64,000 nucleotides of DNA from Oasisia sp. SBJ-2009 (taxonomy: Eukaryota; Annelida; Polychaeta; Sabellida; Siboglinidae). Shown piece by piece: positions 12,324-25,800 of the stretch (position 1 is the first letter of the stretch; every line of letters begins with the position of its first letter). The position numbers and the translations under genes are program-made. A model generated the notes under the pieces. It was not told the DNA's origin. It saw nothing but the letters and a program-made list of their open reading frames with translations, and made no database searches. The DNA is taken from the NCBI GenBank assembly GCA_964017155.1, contig OZ024856.1:43716378-43780377 (forward strand). Reading direction: 5' to 3'.

Positions 12324-15263
12324 TGGGATAGCACGGGTTAATTGCTCATAATCCGCACACAATTCTACCCATGGTGTGTTCCCAACAGGTTTCCCCGAGA
12401 CTTCTTTCAGTCTTCCGCACTGGGGTAAACTTTCCTTGGGTTGGTTGCTTTCCCAGCCAATCAGCCGATGACATTTCTGGGTATGCTGGACAGTGTTCTT
12501 CAAAAAAGGTTTTTGCATGCCTAGTGTATATTTTTAGTAGGATTCAATTCTTCGATACAATTCAACAAGGAAATCGACTTAGAAAAGTAAAACGATGCAA
12601 ATGTGCCATTTTTGTGCAGCTGACAAATCATAAAATATTTTATCTAAAGGTTCGTATTCTTGCCACGTTCAGCAAACGGCCCATTCTTTGCATTTTATAT
12701 AAGTGTTGTTTACCGTTGGAATGTTAGCACATTTCAGTCACGCATGCCAAAACTGATATTTTCTGTTTTTATGTAGCCTGTACAGATATACAGTTGTTGA
12801 TTGTTTCACACGAGGATGCGTTTTCTCAGTCCTCTGTGTGTGTGTGGTTTGTGTTGGTTGCGGTTGTTGTTTGTGAAGTGTATGTGTAGAGACATTGACG
12901 ACAATCTGTGAGGGTCCACGGTCACATTGTATACCAAATGGTGCTTTTTCTTTATTCAATTACTCATTTAAATGTTGTTTGACAACAGTAGTTGTTTATT
13001 ATTTTATTCAAATCTGCAAGTCAGGGTTCATTTTTAAGAAAAGAATGCTATGTGATTGACAGAGGGTTGTTGTAAGTTAGTAATAACTTATTAGTAGAGA
13101 TCACATTTTATCTTACCGTAACATTCAGAAACAGGTGATACTGTACTGTGTTGATATTTTCTAGTACTGTAAAAAAAATGTATGTTTTATGCAGAGTTGT
13201 ACTCATATATGTTATACATGTATGTGTAGACATATATACGAATACATATATCTCGTACTCAGATATGTATGCATGAATATGTATATATAGGTGTGTGTAT
13301 GTATGTTTAAATAATGTATACATACATATAAATATATTATACATACATATATGTATGTGTAGCGTTGTACATTATATAGGTAAACATAAATATATGTACA
13401 CATATGCATTGCATAGAACTGCTTTGTATGCAGTATGTATATATTATATAAATATACGTTCAATTATTTGGACCATTTTATATGTGTAGCTAAGTTTTGT
13501 GGCAAACTGGATGTTATGATGACTAACCAGTATTATCATAATGACTAAGCGAGGAGAAGCAAGCCAGTTCTCTTGGTTTGAGTATCATTGTTTTATGTAG
13601 TAGCTTGCTAGGATGAAATATCTCGTTATTTTCTGTACATGGTTTCAGATATTTCCGCCTGGCAAGAATGTACAATTCTTTTTTGTCATGTTTAGTTTTA
13701 TGGCTGTGCAAATTGTATTTTGACTCGCAGCACAATCCGAGTCAGTAATTTATGCACCGATTGATAAGTAGTTGTACATAATTTCGTAATTATATTCTGT
13801 GCCAAGCAAGTTATTCACCACGCAGCATATTATGCTTATTTTCAGTAGCTTGGTTCGTAGATGATGCCTTTGATATTTTTTTAAGCATTTTTTTCTATAA
13901 TACTGTGATACGATAATAGTAAGATGATTGTACGTACTTTTTCAAACATTTACTATTATTTGTTACGTGATGTTTGTTAGGTGATGTGCCTATATTCGTT
14001 GGATGCATTTGTCAGATTTTGTTAGTAAATTTGTCGCATTCTTTAGTAGGATTGCTTGTTTTTTTATATTTCCTATTTGTTATCCTCATATACTAGTAGT
14101 GATGCATTAATAGCCTTGCGAGGAACCCAGGTGACATTGGACCACCATATTGGTGACACAGTGGGCAGAACACTCATTACAAAAGTCATGTCAAATTTTT
14201 ATTTCTCAAATGACAAATATAAAAATGCTCAAATGACTGACTATACACAGATTTCCACTGGAAACTAATGCACCTCCGAGGGATGTATTTGTATTAGTAA
14301 AAGCACAACTTTTTTCGGGTATCCCTTTTTTCTAGGTTTATCTCGGAATTAATTTGCAAAGCAAAACTTTAAATAAAAATATTTTGAACCATTACCAGTG
14401 TAATATATTTTTTAAAGATTTTAGTCAAATTATATATTTAAGTTTATTGTTGAAATTATTTTTTAAATGACACAATTTTGAGAGCTTTGAACATTGACCA
14501 TTATTACACCAACCGAAATATTTATGTACGTACCAAAAATGCCAATGCACTCATGCATGGGCCTGTATGTTGGCCAGAATTAGCTTTTTTGTGTGAACTT
14601 GTTTGGGTATTCTTGAAGGTGGGGGTGATATGTGGTTGTACGTAACCGCAAACTGGTTATATGAGGATAAACTGGTTATATAAGGAAGTAGAGGAAATTG
14701 GTTTGACAACGGTTCCATATGTTGGACTTTGCATAGCTGCCTTTTGTATATTCGCAATTCAACTTGATAAATACTCAACCTCTTTATAATGGTCACATGT
14801 GTATAGTGAACAATTTGAGGTCCCCAGGTATTAAGTTTACAGACTTTCCCTGTTATCTGTCTGTAAAAGGATATTATATTTCTCAATAACGTTCGTTATA
14901 CAGAAGTGCTTTGTATATGCTTTCTCGGGCTGGTGCTGGTCGCTGTACAGAGTGCTGGTCGTTGTACCAATGGCAGCATGCTTAGATAACAGATAACGGC
15001 AGAGATCTCAGTGGAGGCGTGACTTCAGGTTGTCTGTTTATAAGCCGGAACAAACACAGCAGTATTATGCATCGTTACAGTTGACTGCTGCATTTCAGAA
15101 TTTTGTATAGCTATGTTTGTAACTATTTCTATAGCTATGTGTATCATATGCGGTATTGTTGGCCTGGTGAATAAATACTGTGACGTGGCAGTTGATTGCG
15201 ACTTGTTACTGCGTTACTGGGTACTGTGAGGAACCAGGCAGACACATGTAGACTCGTGACAGT
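12324..15263. other. 3' flank of the carrier; no further gene seen
   Basis: This should contain the carrier's 3' UTR and then intergenic sequence. At 13190-13480 there is an imperfect ATGT/TATA-rich microsatellite-like tract. An AATAAA lies near 14371 but is far from the stop codon. No open frame with a recognisable domain was found. Confidence 0.55.
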
Positions 15264-15289
15264 ATGAATTACAAAATATGTGAAAAAAG

Positions 15290-15606
15290 TAAAGGCAAGT
15301 ACGTATATAGCGCAGTATCCAGTCCTCAGAACCGTTCAAAGCACTTTACTTCCCCGACAGACCTGTTCACTCTGACACCATCTCGGCTTCTCTGGGAAGC
15401 ATCCAGCGATGCTACAATTAATGCGCGAAGGCTGCTCGTACACATATCCACCACTGTCTAGGTACTCATTTATACAGCCGAGTGAACTGGAGCAATGTAG
15501 AGTGAAAAAAAAAGCTCAACGTTTTAACACCGCAGCACAGGATTCGAACCTGGGTTCTCGTAGTCGAGAGTCTGAAGCTCTACCCCTGAGCCACCGCGCT
15601 CTACAC
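15290..15606 (-). mobile_element. tRNA-derived SINE
   Basis: Read on the minus strand, the head (about 15606 to 15530) carries an A box (GTGGCTCAGGGGTAGAGC) and a B box (GGTTCGAATCC) at tRNA spacing. The expected anticodon and acceptor stems do not pair, so it is not a functional tRNA gene. The body runs on for about 230 bp and ends in the motif TGCGCTATAT, a tail type common in SINE/LINE pairs. Target-site duplications were not resolved. Confidence 0.6.
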
Positions 15607-16877
15607 CATGCCCACAATCCACGTGTCACAGCTGGTGTGCTCAGAACTGGTGTGTTCGCTTTCTATAGGTAGTGAATTACAACAATCTTCGACGACAGTT
15701 TAACTAATATAATGAACTCATGACGAAACTCCATCACTAAAAAATTTGTCGTTAAATCTAAGCTTTTTAAAAAACCAGGAAGCTGCTTCTGTATCAGAGG
15801 ACACTATTTCAGTGACGCAACTGAGTGTCCCACCATTGCATCCTGTTGTTGACAGTTTTCAGTGTAGTGAGTATCCATCCCAATCCAATGGGGTGAAGAC
15901 TTTGTTAGCATGGGTATCAGTTGTAGGGGATGAGGGGGACACGCCCCCCTTTTTCAGCAACTGCCATGGGTGGGACAGCTTATGAAATATCCCCCCATCT
16001 TTTTAGTTTAAAAAATGCAGGCATATAGCTTGACTGATCACTTCCTCTCTTAAAAAACCCTACATAGGCCTAGTAGTTAAATGACAAAATTCACGATATG
16101 AAATTCCACTACCCAGTGGAGAATTGTCTAGATAATTTGCAGCTGTTGTATTTGATGTTTATCAATGTCTTTTTCTAGCCTATTTTCCATGAACAGTTCA
16201 AGCATTTTTATTTCAACATACTTTTCATGGTAATTCTCTTAGTGATGATTGGCAGAGCCATGTTTTACAGGCTGAAGCAAACTGACTTCAGAACTCTCGT
16301 GCTGCTTATACAGATTTTATTGCTGAGAAAAGTAGCATTTATGCCAATTATATAAATAATGTCCTATTTATAAGCAGAATAAATTAATATAAATTAATGT
16401 ATGACTGCTAAGTCAAACCTTTCCACCTACAATACATGTGTAAACAACAGTTTATATACATTACATCGCATATGCAAAGACAGTTTATCTTTTATCAAGT
16501 AAAACACCTATCCAGATAGCCATTACAATCACCTTCAATGACACCCATGTAATGGGAGTGATTCTAGGTCAGGTCACACATTTCTAGCAAATGTTGTCAT
16601 TTCAGCAGTAGCCTTCAGCTAGATGGGGACACGAGGTACAGTTGAAATTTGTTGTGGTTAAGGGTCCAACTGTGTGATAGACCTGTCTAAGTAAAGTTTA
16701 CTTCCTGACTTAAAATCAAACACATAGTTCATATCAAACACATGTTCCACCTATGAGCCAAAACAATGAGTTCTTTCTAAACACTACGGACGGATTGATT
16801 TCACAGTGACCACAGTGACCTATTTCATTGCGAGCCACACCACTCTTTTTTGATGTCCAATCTTAAATGACCACTGG

Positions 16878-19800
16878 TCAGTAGACCCTGGCCACACAGT
16901 GTGGCCCAATTGGTGTGAAGGTCAACTCGGAGATGTTGAATGGCGTTTGGGCGATGTTTGCCGAGACAAGGCTGCCCCCCGGCCCACTGGCTGCCTTGTT
17001 GATCTCCACCATGTGAGAGATCTCTGTCTGTCGCTCCTGGAACAAACACCTCTTAGAGTCACTTCACTCTTGTAACAAGACACCTCTCAGAGTCACTTCA
17101 CTCTTGTAACACAACACCTCTCATTGTCACTTCACTCTTGTAACAAAACACCTCTCAGTGTCACTTCACTCTTGTAACACAACACCTCTCATTGTCACTT
17201 CACTCTTGTAACAAAACACCTCTCAGAGTCACTTCACTCTTGTAACAAAACACCTCTCAGAGTCACTTCACTCTTGTAACACAACACCTCTCAGTGTCAC
17301 TTCACTCTTGTAACAAAACACCTCTCATTGTCACTTCACTCTTGTAACAAAACACCTCTCAGTGTCACTTCACTCTTGTAACAAAACACCTCCCATTGTC
17401 ACTTCACTCTTGTAACAAAACACCTCTCATTGTCACTTCACTCTTTTAACAAAACACCTCTCATTGTCACTTCACTCTTGTAACATAACCCCTCTCAGTG
17501 TCACTTCACTCTTGTAACAAAACACCTCCCATTGTCACTTCACTCTTGTAACAAAACACCTCTCATTGTCACTTCACTCTTGTAACAAAACACCACTCAT
17601 TGTCACTTCACTCTTGTAACATAACACCTCTCATTGTCACTTCACTCTTGTAACAAAACACGTCTCATTGTCACTTCACTCTTGTAACAAAACACCTCTC
17701 ATTGTCACTTCACTCTTGTAACAAAACACCTCTCATTGTCACTTCACTCTTGTAACAAAACACCTCTCATTGTCACTTCACTCTTGTAACAAAACACCTC
17801 TCAGTGTCACTTCACTCTTGTAACAAAACATCTCCCATTGTCACTTCACTCTTGTAACAAAACACCTCTCATTGTCACTTCACTCTTGTAACAAAACACC
17901 TCTCATTGTCACTTCACTCTTGTAACAAAACACCTCCCATTGTCACTTCACTCTTGTAACAAAACACCTCTCATTGTCACTTCACTCTTGTAACAAAACA
18001 CCTCTCAGTGTCACTTCACTCTTGTAACAAAACACCTCTCAGTGTGTCACTTCACTCTCACAACAAAATACCTCTCAATGTGTCACTTCACTCTCACAAC
18101 AAAATACCTCTCAATGTGTCACTTCACTCTCACAACAAAATACCTCTCAATGTGTCACTTCACTCTCACAACAAAACACCTCTCAGTGTGTCACTTCACT
18201 CTCACAACAAAATACCTCTCAATGTGTCACTTCACTCTCACAACAAAATACCTCTCAATGTGTCACTTCACTCTCACAACAAAACACCTCTCAGTGTGTC
18301 ACTTCACTCTCACAACAAAATACCTCTCAATGTGTCACTTCACTCTCACAACAAAACACCTCTCAGTGTGTCACTTCACTCTCACAACAAAATACCTCTC
18401 AATGTGTCACTTCACTCTCACAACAAAATACCTCTCAGTGTGTCACTTCACTCTCACAACAAAATACCTCTCAGTGTGTCACTTCACTCTCCAGCATCAT
18501 ATCTGACCCCCCTGACCTACCATACAAAACTATAATCATGTTGCAAAACTGTGAAATAATTTTGTCTATTTTCGGACTGCTCAGATCATAAGTTATAAAA
18601 ACAGTAGTTCTATTCATTTATCGCTAAACATTAAACACACTTTTTATTATTTATTGCTTGGCTGAAGAAGAATTAACTGGACATTGACATATGATGGGTA
18701 GGTGGACTTTATCACAAAGTATAGTTCCCATGTTACCACTGAACTCACTTGTAAGGTTTCAGGGCGAGTCATGTCGAACTCTGGCAGGGAGGCACAGCTG
18801 AGGAGAGGGAAGACGTAGTCCATGAAGACTCGACGGAACAGTTCCTTCAGTGCCTCGGGGTCTTTCTGCAGAGCACAAAGACATTGACTGTTAGTAGTCA
18901 GACACAAACAACAGTCCAGATGTTGTTCACCTCATACGTGTAACTGTCGTGTCATATCTTTTGTTGTGCTCAGGGGATCATAACAGTTTTGTTGTGCTCA
19001 GGGAGATCACAACAGTTTTGTTGTGCTCAGGGGATCACAACAGTTTTGCTATGCTCAGGGGATCACAAAAGTTTTGTTGTGCTCAGGGGATCACAAAAGT
19101 TTTGTTGTGCTCAGGGGGATCACAAAAGTTTTGTTGTACTCAGGGAGATCACAACAGTTTTGTTGTGCTCATGGGATCACAACAGTTTTGTTGTGCTCAG
19201 GGGATCACAACAGTTTTGTTGTGCTCAGGGAGATCACAACAGTTTTGTTGTGCTCAGGGAGATCACAACAGTTGTGTTGTGCTCAGGGGGATCACAAAAG
19301 TGTTGTTGTGCTCAGGGGGATCACAACAGTTTTGTTGTGCTCAGGGGGTCACAAAAGTGTTGTTGTGCTCAGGGAGATCACAACAGTTTTGTTGTGCTCA
19401 GGGAGATCACAACAGTTTTGTTGTGCTCAGGGAGATCACAACAGTTTTTTTTGCTCAGGGGATCACAACAGTTTTGTTGTGCTCAGGGAGTTCACAACAG
19501 TTTTGTTGTGCTCATGGAGATGACAACAAATCTATATTAAATTCAGCACCGGGAGAAATTAACAATCAGAGGTGTAGAAATAGCCTTTAAGTTCTCACCA
19601 TACAAATTGTTCAGTCAAACGTACACCAACAACATACAACATACAACCTTCTAATATTTCCCTACAGTTATACACAGCTGCTTCACACTGGTTGCTGGCA
19701 GATCACCACGACCTCGTACTGTCGTTTCATTTCAGATGGTTAACTACAATTAATGTTTGACCATTGCATTATCCATATTGTTAAACACACAAAAGATTTT

Positions 19801-22800
19801 TGAAAGAAGATATTGGAATGCCGATCACTGGCCAGAAGGCTCTGAGGTGGATGTATGGGTTGTAGAGAGTCTGAGTACGGTGTGATGACAAACAGAGCAG
19901 AGGAAACAGAAGATGACAACTGAAATAATGAAACCCAGAGACAACAGAGAACTGGGTTCAGAGAAAACTACATGAGAAGAAAGAAAGATGGTGGATAAGG
20001 GAAGAGATTTGCATGAAGAAACCTGTGAACTGGTAAGTAGTTTGGAGCAGTCTGACATGGGCAAGACACGTATAGAAGATGAGTTTGGAGAGACTGACAA
20101 AGTCAAAGAGAGCTGGGAACATAAACATACAAAAAAGAGAAGACCAAAATTAAAATTGTGAGGAGCCTAGTGGATCATGACAACTGGAAGTGACTCAGGT
20201 CAAAGAGATGTAGTGGATCATGACAACTGGAAGTGACTCAGGTCAAAGAGATGTAGTGGATCATGACAACTGGAAGTGACTCAGGTCAAAGAGATGTAGT
20301 GGATCATGACAACTGGAAGTGACTCAGGTCAAAGAGATGTAGTGGATCTTGACAACTGGAAGTGACTCAGGTCAAAGAGATGTAGTGGATCATGACAACT
20401 GGAAGTGACTCAGGTCAAAGAGATGTAGTGGATCACGACAACTGGAAGTGACTCAGGTCAAAGAGATGTATTGGATCTTGACAACTGGAAGTGACTCAGG
20501 TCAAAGAGATGTAGTGGATCTTGACAACTGGAAGTGACTCAGGTCAAAGAGATGTATTGGATCTTGACAACTGGAAGTGACTCAGGTCAAAGAGATGTAG
20601 TGGATCTTGACAACTGGAAGTGACTCAGGTCAAAGAGATGTAGTGGATCATGACAACTGGAAGTGACTCAGGTCAAAGAGATGTAGTGGATCACGACAAC
20701 TGGAAGTGACTCAGGTCAAAGAGATGTAGTGGATCATGACAACTCAGGTCAAAGAGATGTAGTGGATCACGACAACTGGAAGTGACTCAGGTCAAAGAGA
20801 TGTAGTGGATCATGACAACTCAGGTCAAACAGATGTAGTGGATCATGACAACTCAGGTCAAACAGATGTAGTGACATGACCTTCGTACAACAGGGTCAAG
20901 AACAAAGAACAGCAACAGGAAAGCAAAGAATCCTTACCTTGTCTGCACGTTTTGTCATCTTCTGTGTTTCCGCCCAGCCCATCTGTAAACAACAGACACT
21001 TTGAAGGCACAAACAGGTCAGTTAATGGAGTAAGGTGCACAAAACCTACTTGTGGACATGCAGCCACTGACCCATCTCCTATCCTGGCGAGGCATTCAAC
21101 ACATTCCCAGTAGGCAATCCTTGATAATTTACCTAACTATGCCCCACTAAAATGATTTTTTATTTTAACGAAAAATTTTGTTCTTTTCATATGGAAAATA
21201 TATATTCCTTACGAATGAATAAAAAAATGTGATTTTATTATTAAAAACTCTTTACAAATAATTTCTAAATAATTATAATAACAAAAACTGTATGACATGA
21301 AAAACAAATCCCTGCTAATTTACCCAACTATGCCCCACTAAAATAATAAAAAATTTCACGAAAAATGGTGTTCTTTTAATGTGGAAAATATATATTCCTT
21401 ATCAATGCAGAAAATGTGATTTTTGTAATAAACAAATCTTTACAAACAATTACTAAATCATTATGATAACAAAAATTGTACGACGTGAAACAAAAAATCC
21501 CATTATATCCATGGAGAATGCACTACAGCTGATGTGTTCTGTTTATAATGAGCTATCAGTGACAAAAATAATGACTGAAATCTCCCCTGTACTCTATGAT
21601 CCCTTGATAACCATCAGTTCTAATGATTCTTATCTAAATAATGACACCACATTGCCCTAACTGTATCACACCCTGCAAAAGAAGAATGTTATATGTCGTG
21701 GTTGTGTGTGGTGATTTGCTGTTCTGTTCTGTTATGCGTCCTTTAAGAGTCACACACTAAAAACAGAATCATAATTGTGAAGCCGTCTTGTAAACACCCA
21801 TTGACTGCTACAATAAACATCGCCATCAGTTCAAAGTGACCCAAATGGAGTCAGTACAAATGACACAAATAGACATCTTTCCAGAATTTTCCGTGGCATA
21901 AAAAATATGACTGAGCAAGTGAAGCCAAAGGTCCCTTGAATTTGAAATAGTATTGCATATACACATGATATTCTAAATTCATGTGACATAACATATTATT
22001 CTCATATTTGTTGCAAATGTTGCAGGCTGGCTTCACGACAACACAAGTTTGTAATGTTATGGCGACCCAATTTCGGGTTGAGAAGCTTACATCAAGTTTT
22101 GCAATTTTGTTTAGACACATATTTGCATAAACGCCTACGTTTGCTTATTAAAAATAAATCATGTCATTTACTAAGATAATCACCTTAGAGTTAAGAACGT
22201 TCTAAGTGTTTTCTTGAAACTCTTCCAAGATCATTAGTTGGTTAATAGTTAATTACTGAGAAATAAGCACTGAAAATTACTAGGAAAAGATGCATTGTCA
22301 AAATGTTATTGTTGTGAGTGCATTCCCCCTGCTCCCCCCCTCCTCCTGGACATGGAAGTGGGAGAGAGAGAAGGGCATCACTTACCCGCAGCACATCCAT
22401 CAGGTCTGGGATCATGGCTACATCCGGGAAGAGAGCCAGGACAGGGCTGTGGATGGGTTCTGTGGACACAGCAGACACTGGTGACATAGGACACCTGACA
22501 CACTGGTGACACACAGGACACCTGACACACTGGTGACATACAGGACACCTGACACACTGGTGACATACAGGACACCTGACACACTGGTGACATACAGGAC
22601 ACTTGACACACTGGTGACATACAGGACACCTGACACACTGGTGACATACAGGACACTTGACACACTGGTGACATACAGGACACCTGACACACTGGTGACA
22701 TACAGGACACTTGACACACTGGTGACATACAGGACACCTGACACATTGGTGACATACAGGACACCTGACACACTGGTGACATACAGGACACTTGACACAC

Positions 22801-25800
22801 TGGTGACATACAGGACACCTGACACACTGGTGACATACAGGACACTTGACACACTGGTGACATACAGGACACCTGACACATTGGTGACATACAGGACACC
22901 TGACACACTGGTGACATACAGGACACTTGACACACTGGTGACATACAGGACACCTGACACACTGGTGACATACAGGACACCTGACACACTGGTGACATAC
23001 AGGACACTTGACACACTGGTGACATACAGGACACCTGACACACTGGTGACATACAGGACACTTGACACACTGGTGACATACAGGACACTTGACACACTGG
23101 TGACATACAGGACACCTGGCATCTTGGTGATATGGAAAATCCATAATTAAACATAAACTATTGTTAAATTAAATGAAGAAATAGGCACATGAGAGAAAGA
23201 GATAGAGAGAAGAGAGAGGATGGATGGATGGGGAAGTGAGAGAGGAAAAAGGGAGAGAGGAACAGGGAGAAGATGGTGGAGAGAGGGGGAGGGAGAGAGA
23301 GAGAGGGAGAGGATGGATGGGAAGGGACAGAGGGAAATGGGAGATAGGGAGAGAGAAAAACAGGGAGAGGGAGTCAGGGAGAGGGCGTGGTAGAGAGGAA
23401 GGAAGAGTGACTGGGTGAGAGAGGTTTGAGAGAGAGGTCCAGGGAGAGGCTGACTGCCAGAACAGGAAGTGGAAAGAGACAGGAACAAGGAGAGGGAATC
23501 ATGTCAGTTAGTCCTACCAGAACGTCTGAACACATTTTCCAAAATAAAATTAATCAAGAGTTCTTCACTAAGGTTCAGCAAATTAATGATCAGAATAATT
23601 TCAAAACTGACAGTTACATTGATGCAATCCAGTGTCAACTTCAGAGAACAGAGAAGTGAAACGGATGTACTGAAACAGTGAGCACCAGAGGGCAGCACTG
23701 ACCAACAGACTGGAGTTCGTTGCGGTCTCGCAGGAGGGCGTCGGTCAAGATCTCGCGGTACATGGACATGTAGAGGATGTAGCTGGTGCTGCTGACCACT
23801 ACCTCGGGCAGAGTGCTGCAAGGACACATGGTCAGTAGCTATGTGGTCAGTGAGTCTACTTCACAAATGAACATAATTGATATGTGAAACAGTAAACCTC
23901 TACTTGATAACTCTCCATAACTGACGTGAAACAGTAAACATATAAAATGTATACAAAAATTAAACTACGTGAGGTTCCCCGTGGCATTTGTATTTTTAAT
24001 AATTCACAAGATAATATGTAAGTTTCAATTTTTCCAACAAAGATGACGCTATGGTATGCTAACAGCATACAACAGCATCATAACTGCCCTATAAGGCTGG
24101 TCGGCTGGCCAGCTAATTTTAGTTCATTTATATATTGAACATTGGTGTGGGCATGGTGTGTGACAAAAATAAAAATATATAAACAATTAATAAAAGCTGA
24201 TGAGTTTCTTAGAATATTAAGAAGACTAATCTACACAAATCAACACATATCTGTGATGACATCTACACACCACTTGCTGAGTTACACACATCAATGTTGT
24301 ACAATCATTATCCATACAGCACACAGACGGTGAGTGCCCCCCCCCCCCCTACACCCCTACACTTACTCCAGTAGTTCCTTCTGGGCCTTGGTGGGGGCGG
24401 CCATGCGGATGGTGAGATGAGGCTGTCTGTTGCTGGCTATCAGTGACTTCAGCAGACTGCCCTCCGCTGTAGCACAGCACCGCTACAGTTACTACATGTA
24501 CCGCTACAGTTACTACATGTACCACTACAGTTACTACATGTACCACTACAGTTACTATGTGTATCGCTTCAGGTACCATGTGTACTACTGGTGGCAAATG
24601 TGTCCATAATTTCAGTGGAGACATACAGATGCAGAACACAGTTTTCCAAAGTTGTCAAACAGGTTATTTGTTATGACATAATTTCTCCGACTGCTGCAAA
24701 TTACATCTAACTGCCCTGTAAGGACCCTATAAACAGTATGAATCTTTAACCCATGGAGAACTTTGAAAACTGAAGGAGGTTATTTTTCTTCTGAGTGATT
24801 GCATATTCATCCCGGAAGGTTTGGTGCCCAAAATGCAAACCTTTGACGACGAAAATGTTACTATAACCTCAAATGTTAGTTCAATCACATATTATTATAT
24901 TTATTATATAGCCATATATGATCTATTAATTCACAGAAATTGAATATTTGTTGATAATATAGTTGCTTTGTTAGTAACATAGTTCTGTTGAGGATGACGG
25001 TGACCAGTTCACTTATCTTAATCATTATTATCTCACATTGAACAATTTCAAACAAACTGGTCCCCGCCTTAATTAGCTCTGGAATTGTATATCATTTTGT
25101 TGATACTTATGACTGTTTATGTTGTGTGTGATTACACAATTCCAAATAAAGCTTACTTACTTACTTACTAATCATAGTTAGATTACCACCACACCATTAA
25201 GTAGGTACCAGTTACTGACTAACTGACCATTATTGACTAACTACGAGTAGTGCTAGTAGTGATTAATATGCATTTTAATTAAATATATTTACTTATTTAA
25301 CATAATTTAATTAATTTGTCACCTTGCAAAAGTGTGAAGTAACCTTGTAGCTTTTCAATTTTAAAAGGTAATCGTAATTGAAGTACATTTTTTCTAATTA
25401 CACTGTATATGATCAACTGTGCTGCCTATTTCTAATTTCTGTAACTTGTGGTGCAAATCATAACAAAATGTAGCAAAATATAATGTGCATAAAATTAATA
25501 AAATATAAACTTCAAACATATGACATTGCAATAAAATAATATTTGTCTGAGGCATTAAACAATTAAAAAAAGCATGGATGTCAGTCAAATGTATATATCC
25601 AAATAGTACATTTTTATTGTAACACAAATTATTATTTATTATGTAAGCTGACATAGGCTATATATATACATGCAGTTATTCTTTAAAACCCACCACAAAG
25701 CCTGGAAGAAGGAAATAAATGACTTTAAAATTGAGAATATTATTAAGTTATTCTTTTGAAGAAATACTTTTCACAGAAAGGCCCCTGAGTTATATTAAAT

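Noticed and set aside
11790..12518. A 242-codon minus-strand ORF across the last carrier exon.
   Set aside because: It is the antisense shadow of a GC-rich exon whose sense frame has clear carrier motifs.
15530..15606. Apparent tRNA gene on the minus strand with good A and B boxes.
   Set aside because: The anticodon stem and acceptor stem do not pair, and a SINE body follows; it was called as a SINE head.
17041..20877. Regular repeats with spacer-like variation, checked as possible CRISPR arrays.
   Set aside because: Units are head-to-tail without unique spacers, in a eukaryotic intron; they are minisatellites.
22242..23144. A 300-codon minus-strand ORF with CPVCHQC repeats resembling a zinc-finger protein.
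   Set aside because: It is a 27-bp intronic minisatellite read in one frame. It joins exon 24 in frame only because the array abuts it, and no phase-compatible acceptor was found.
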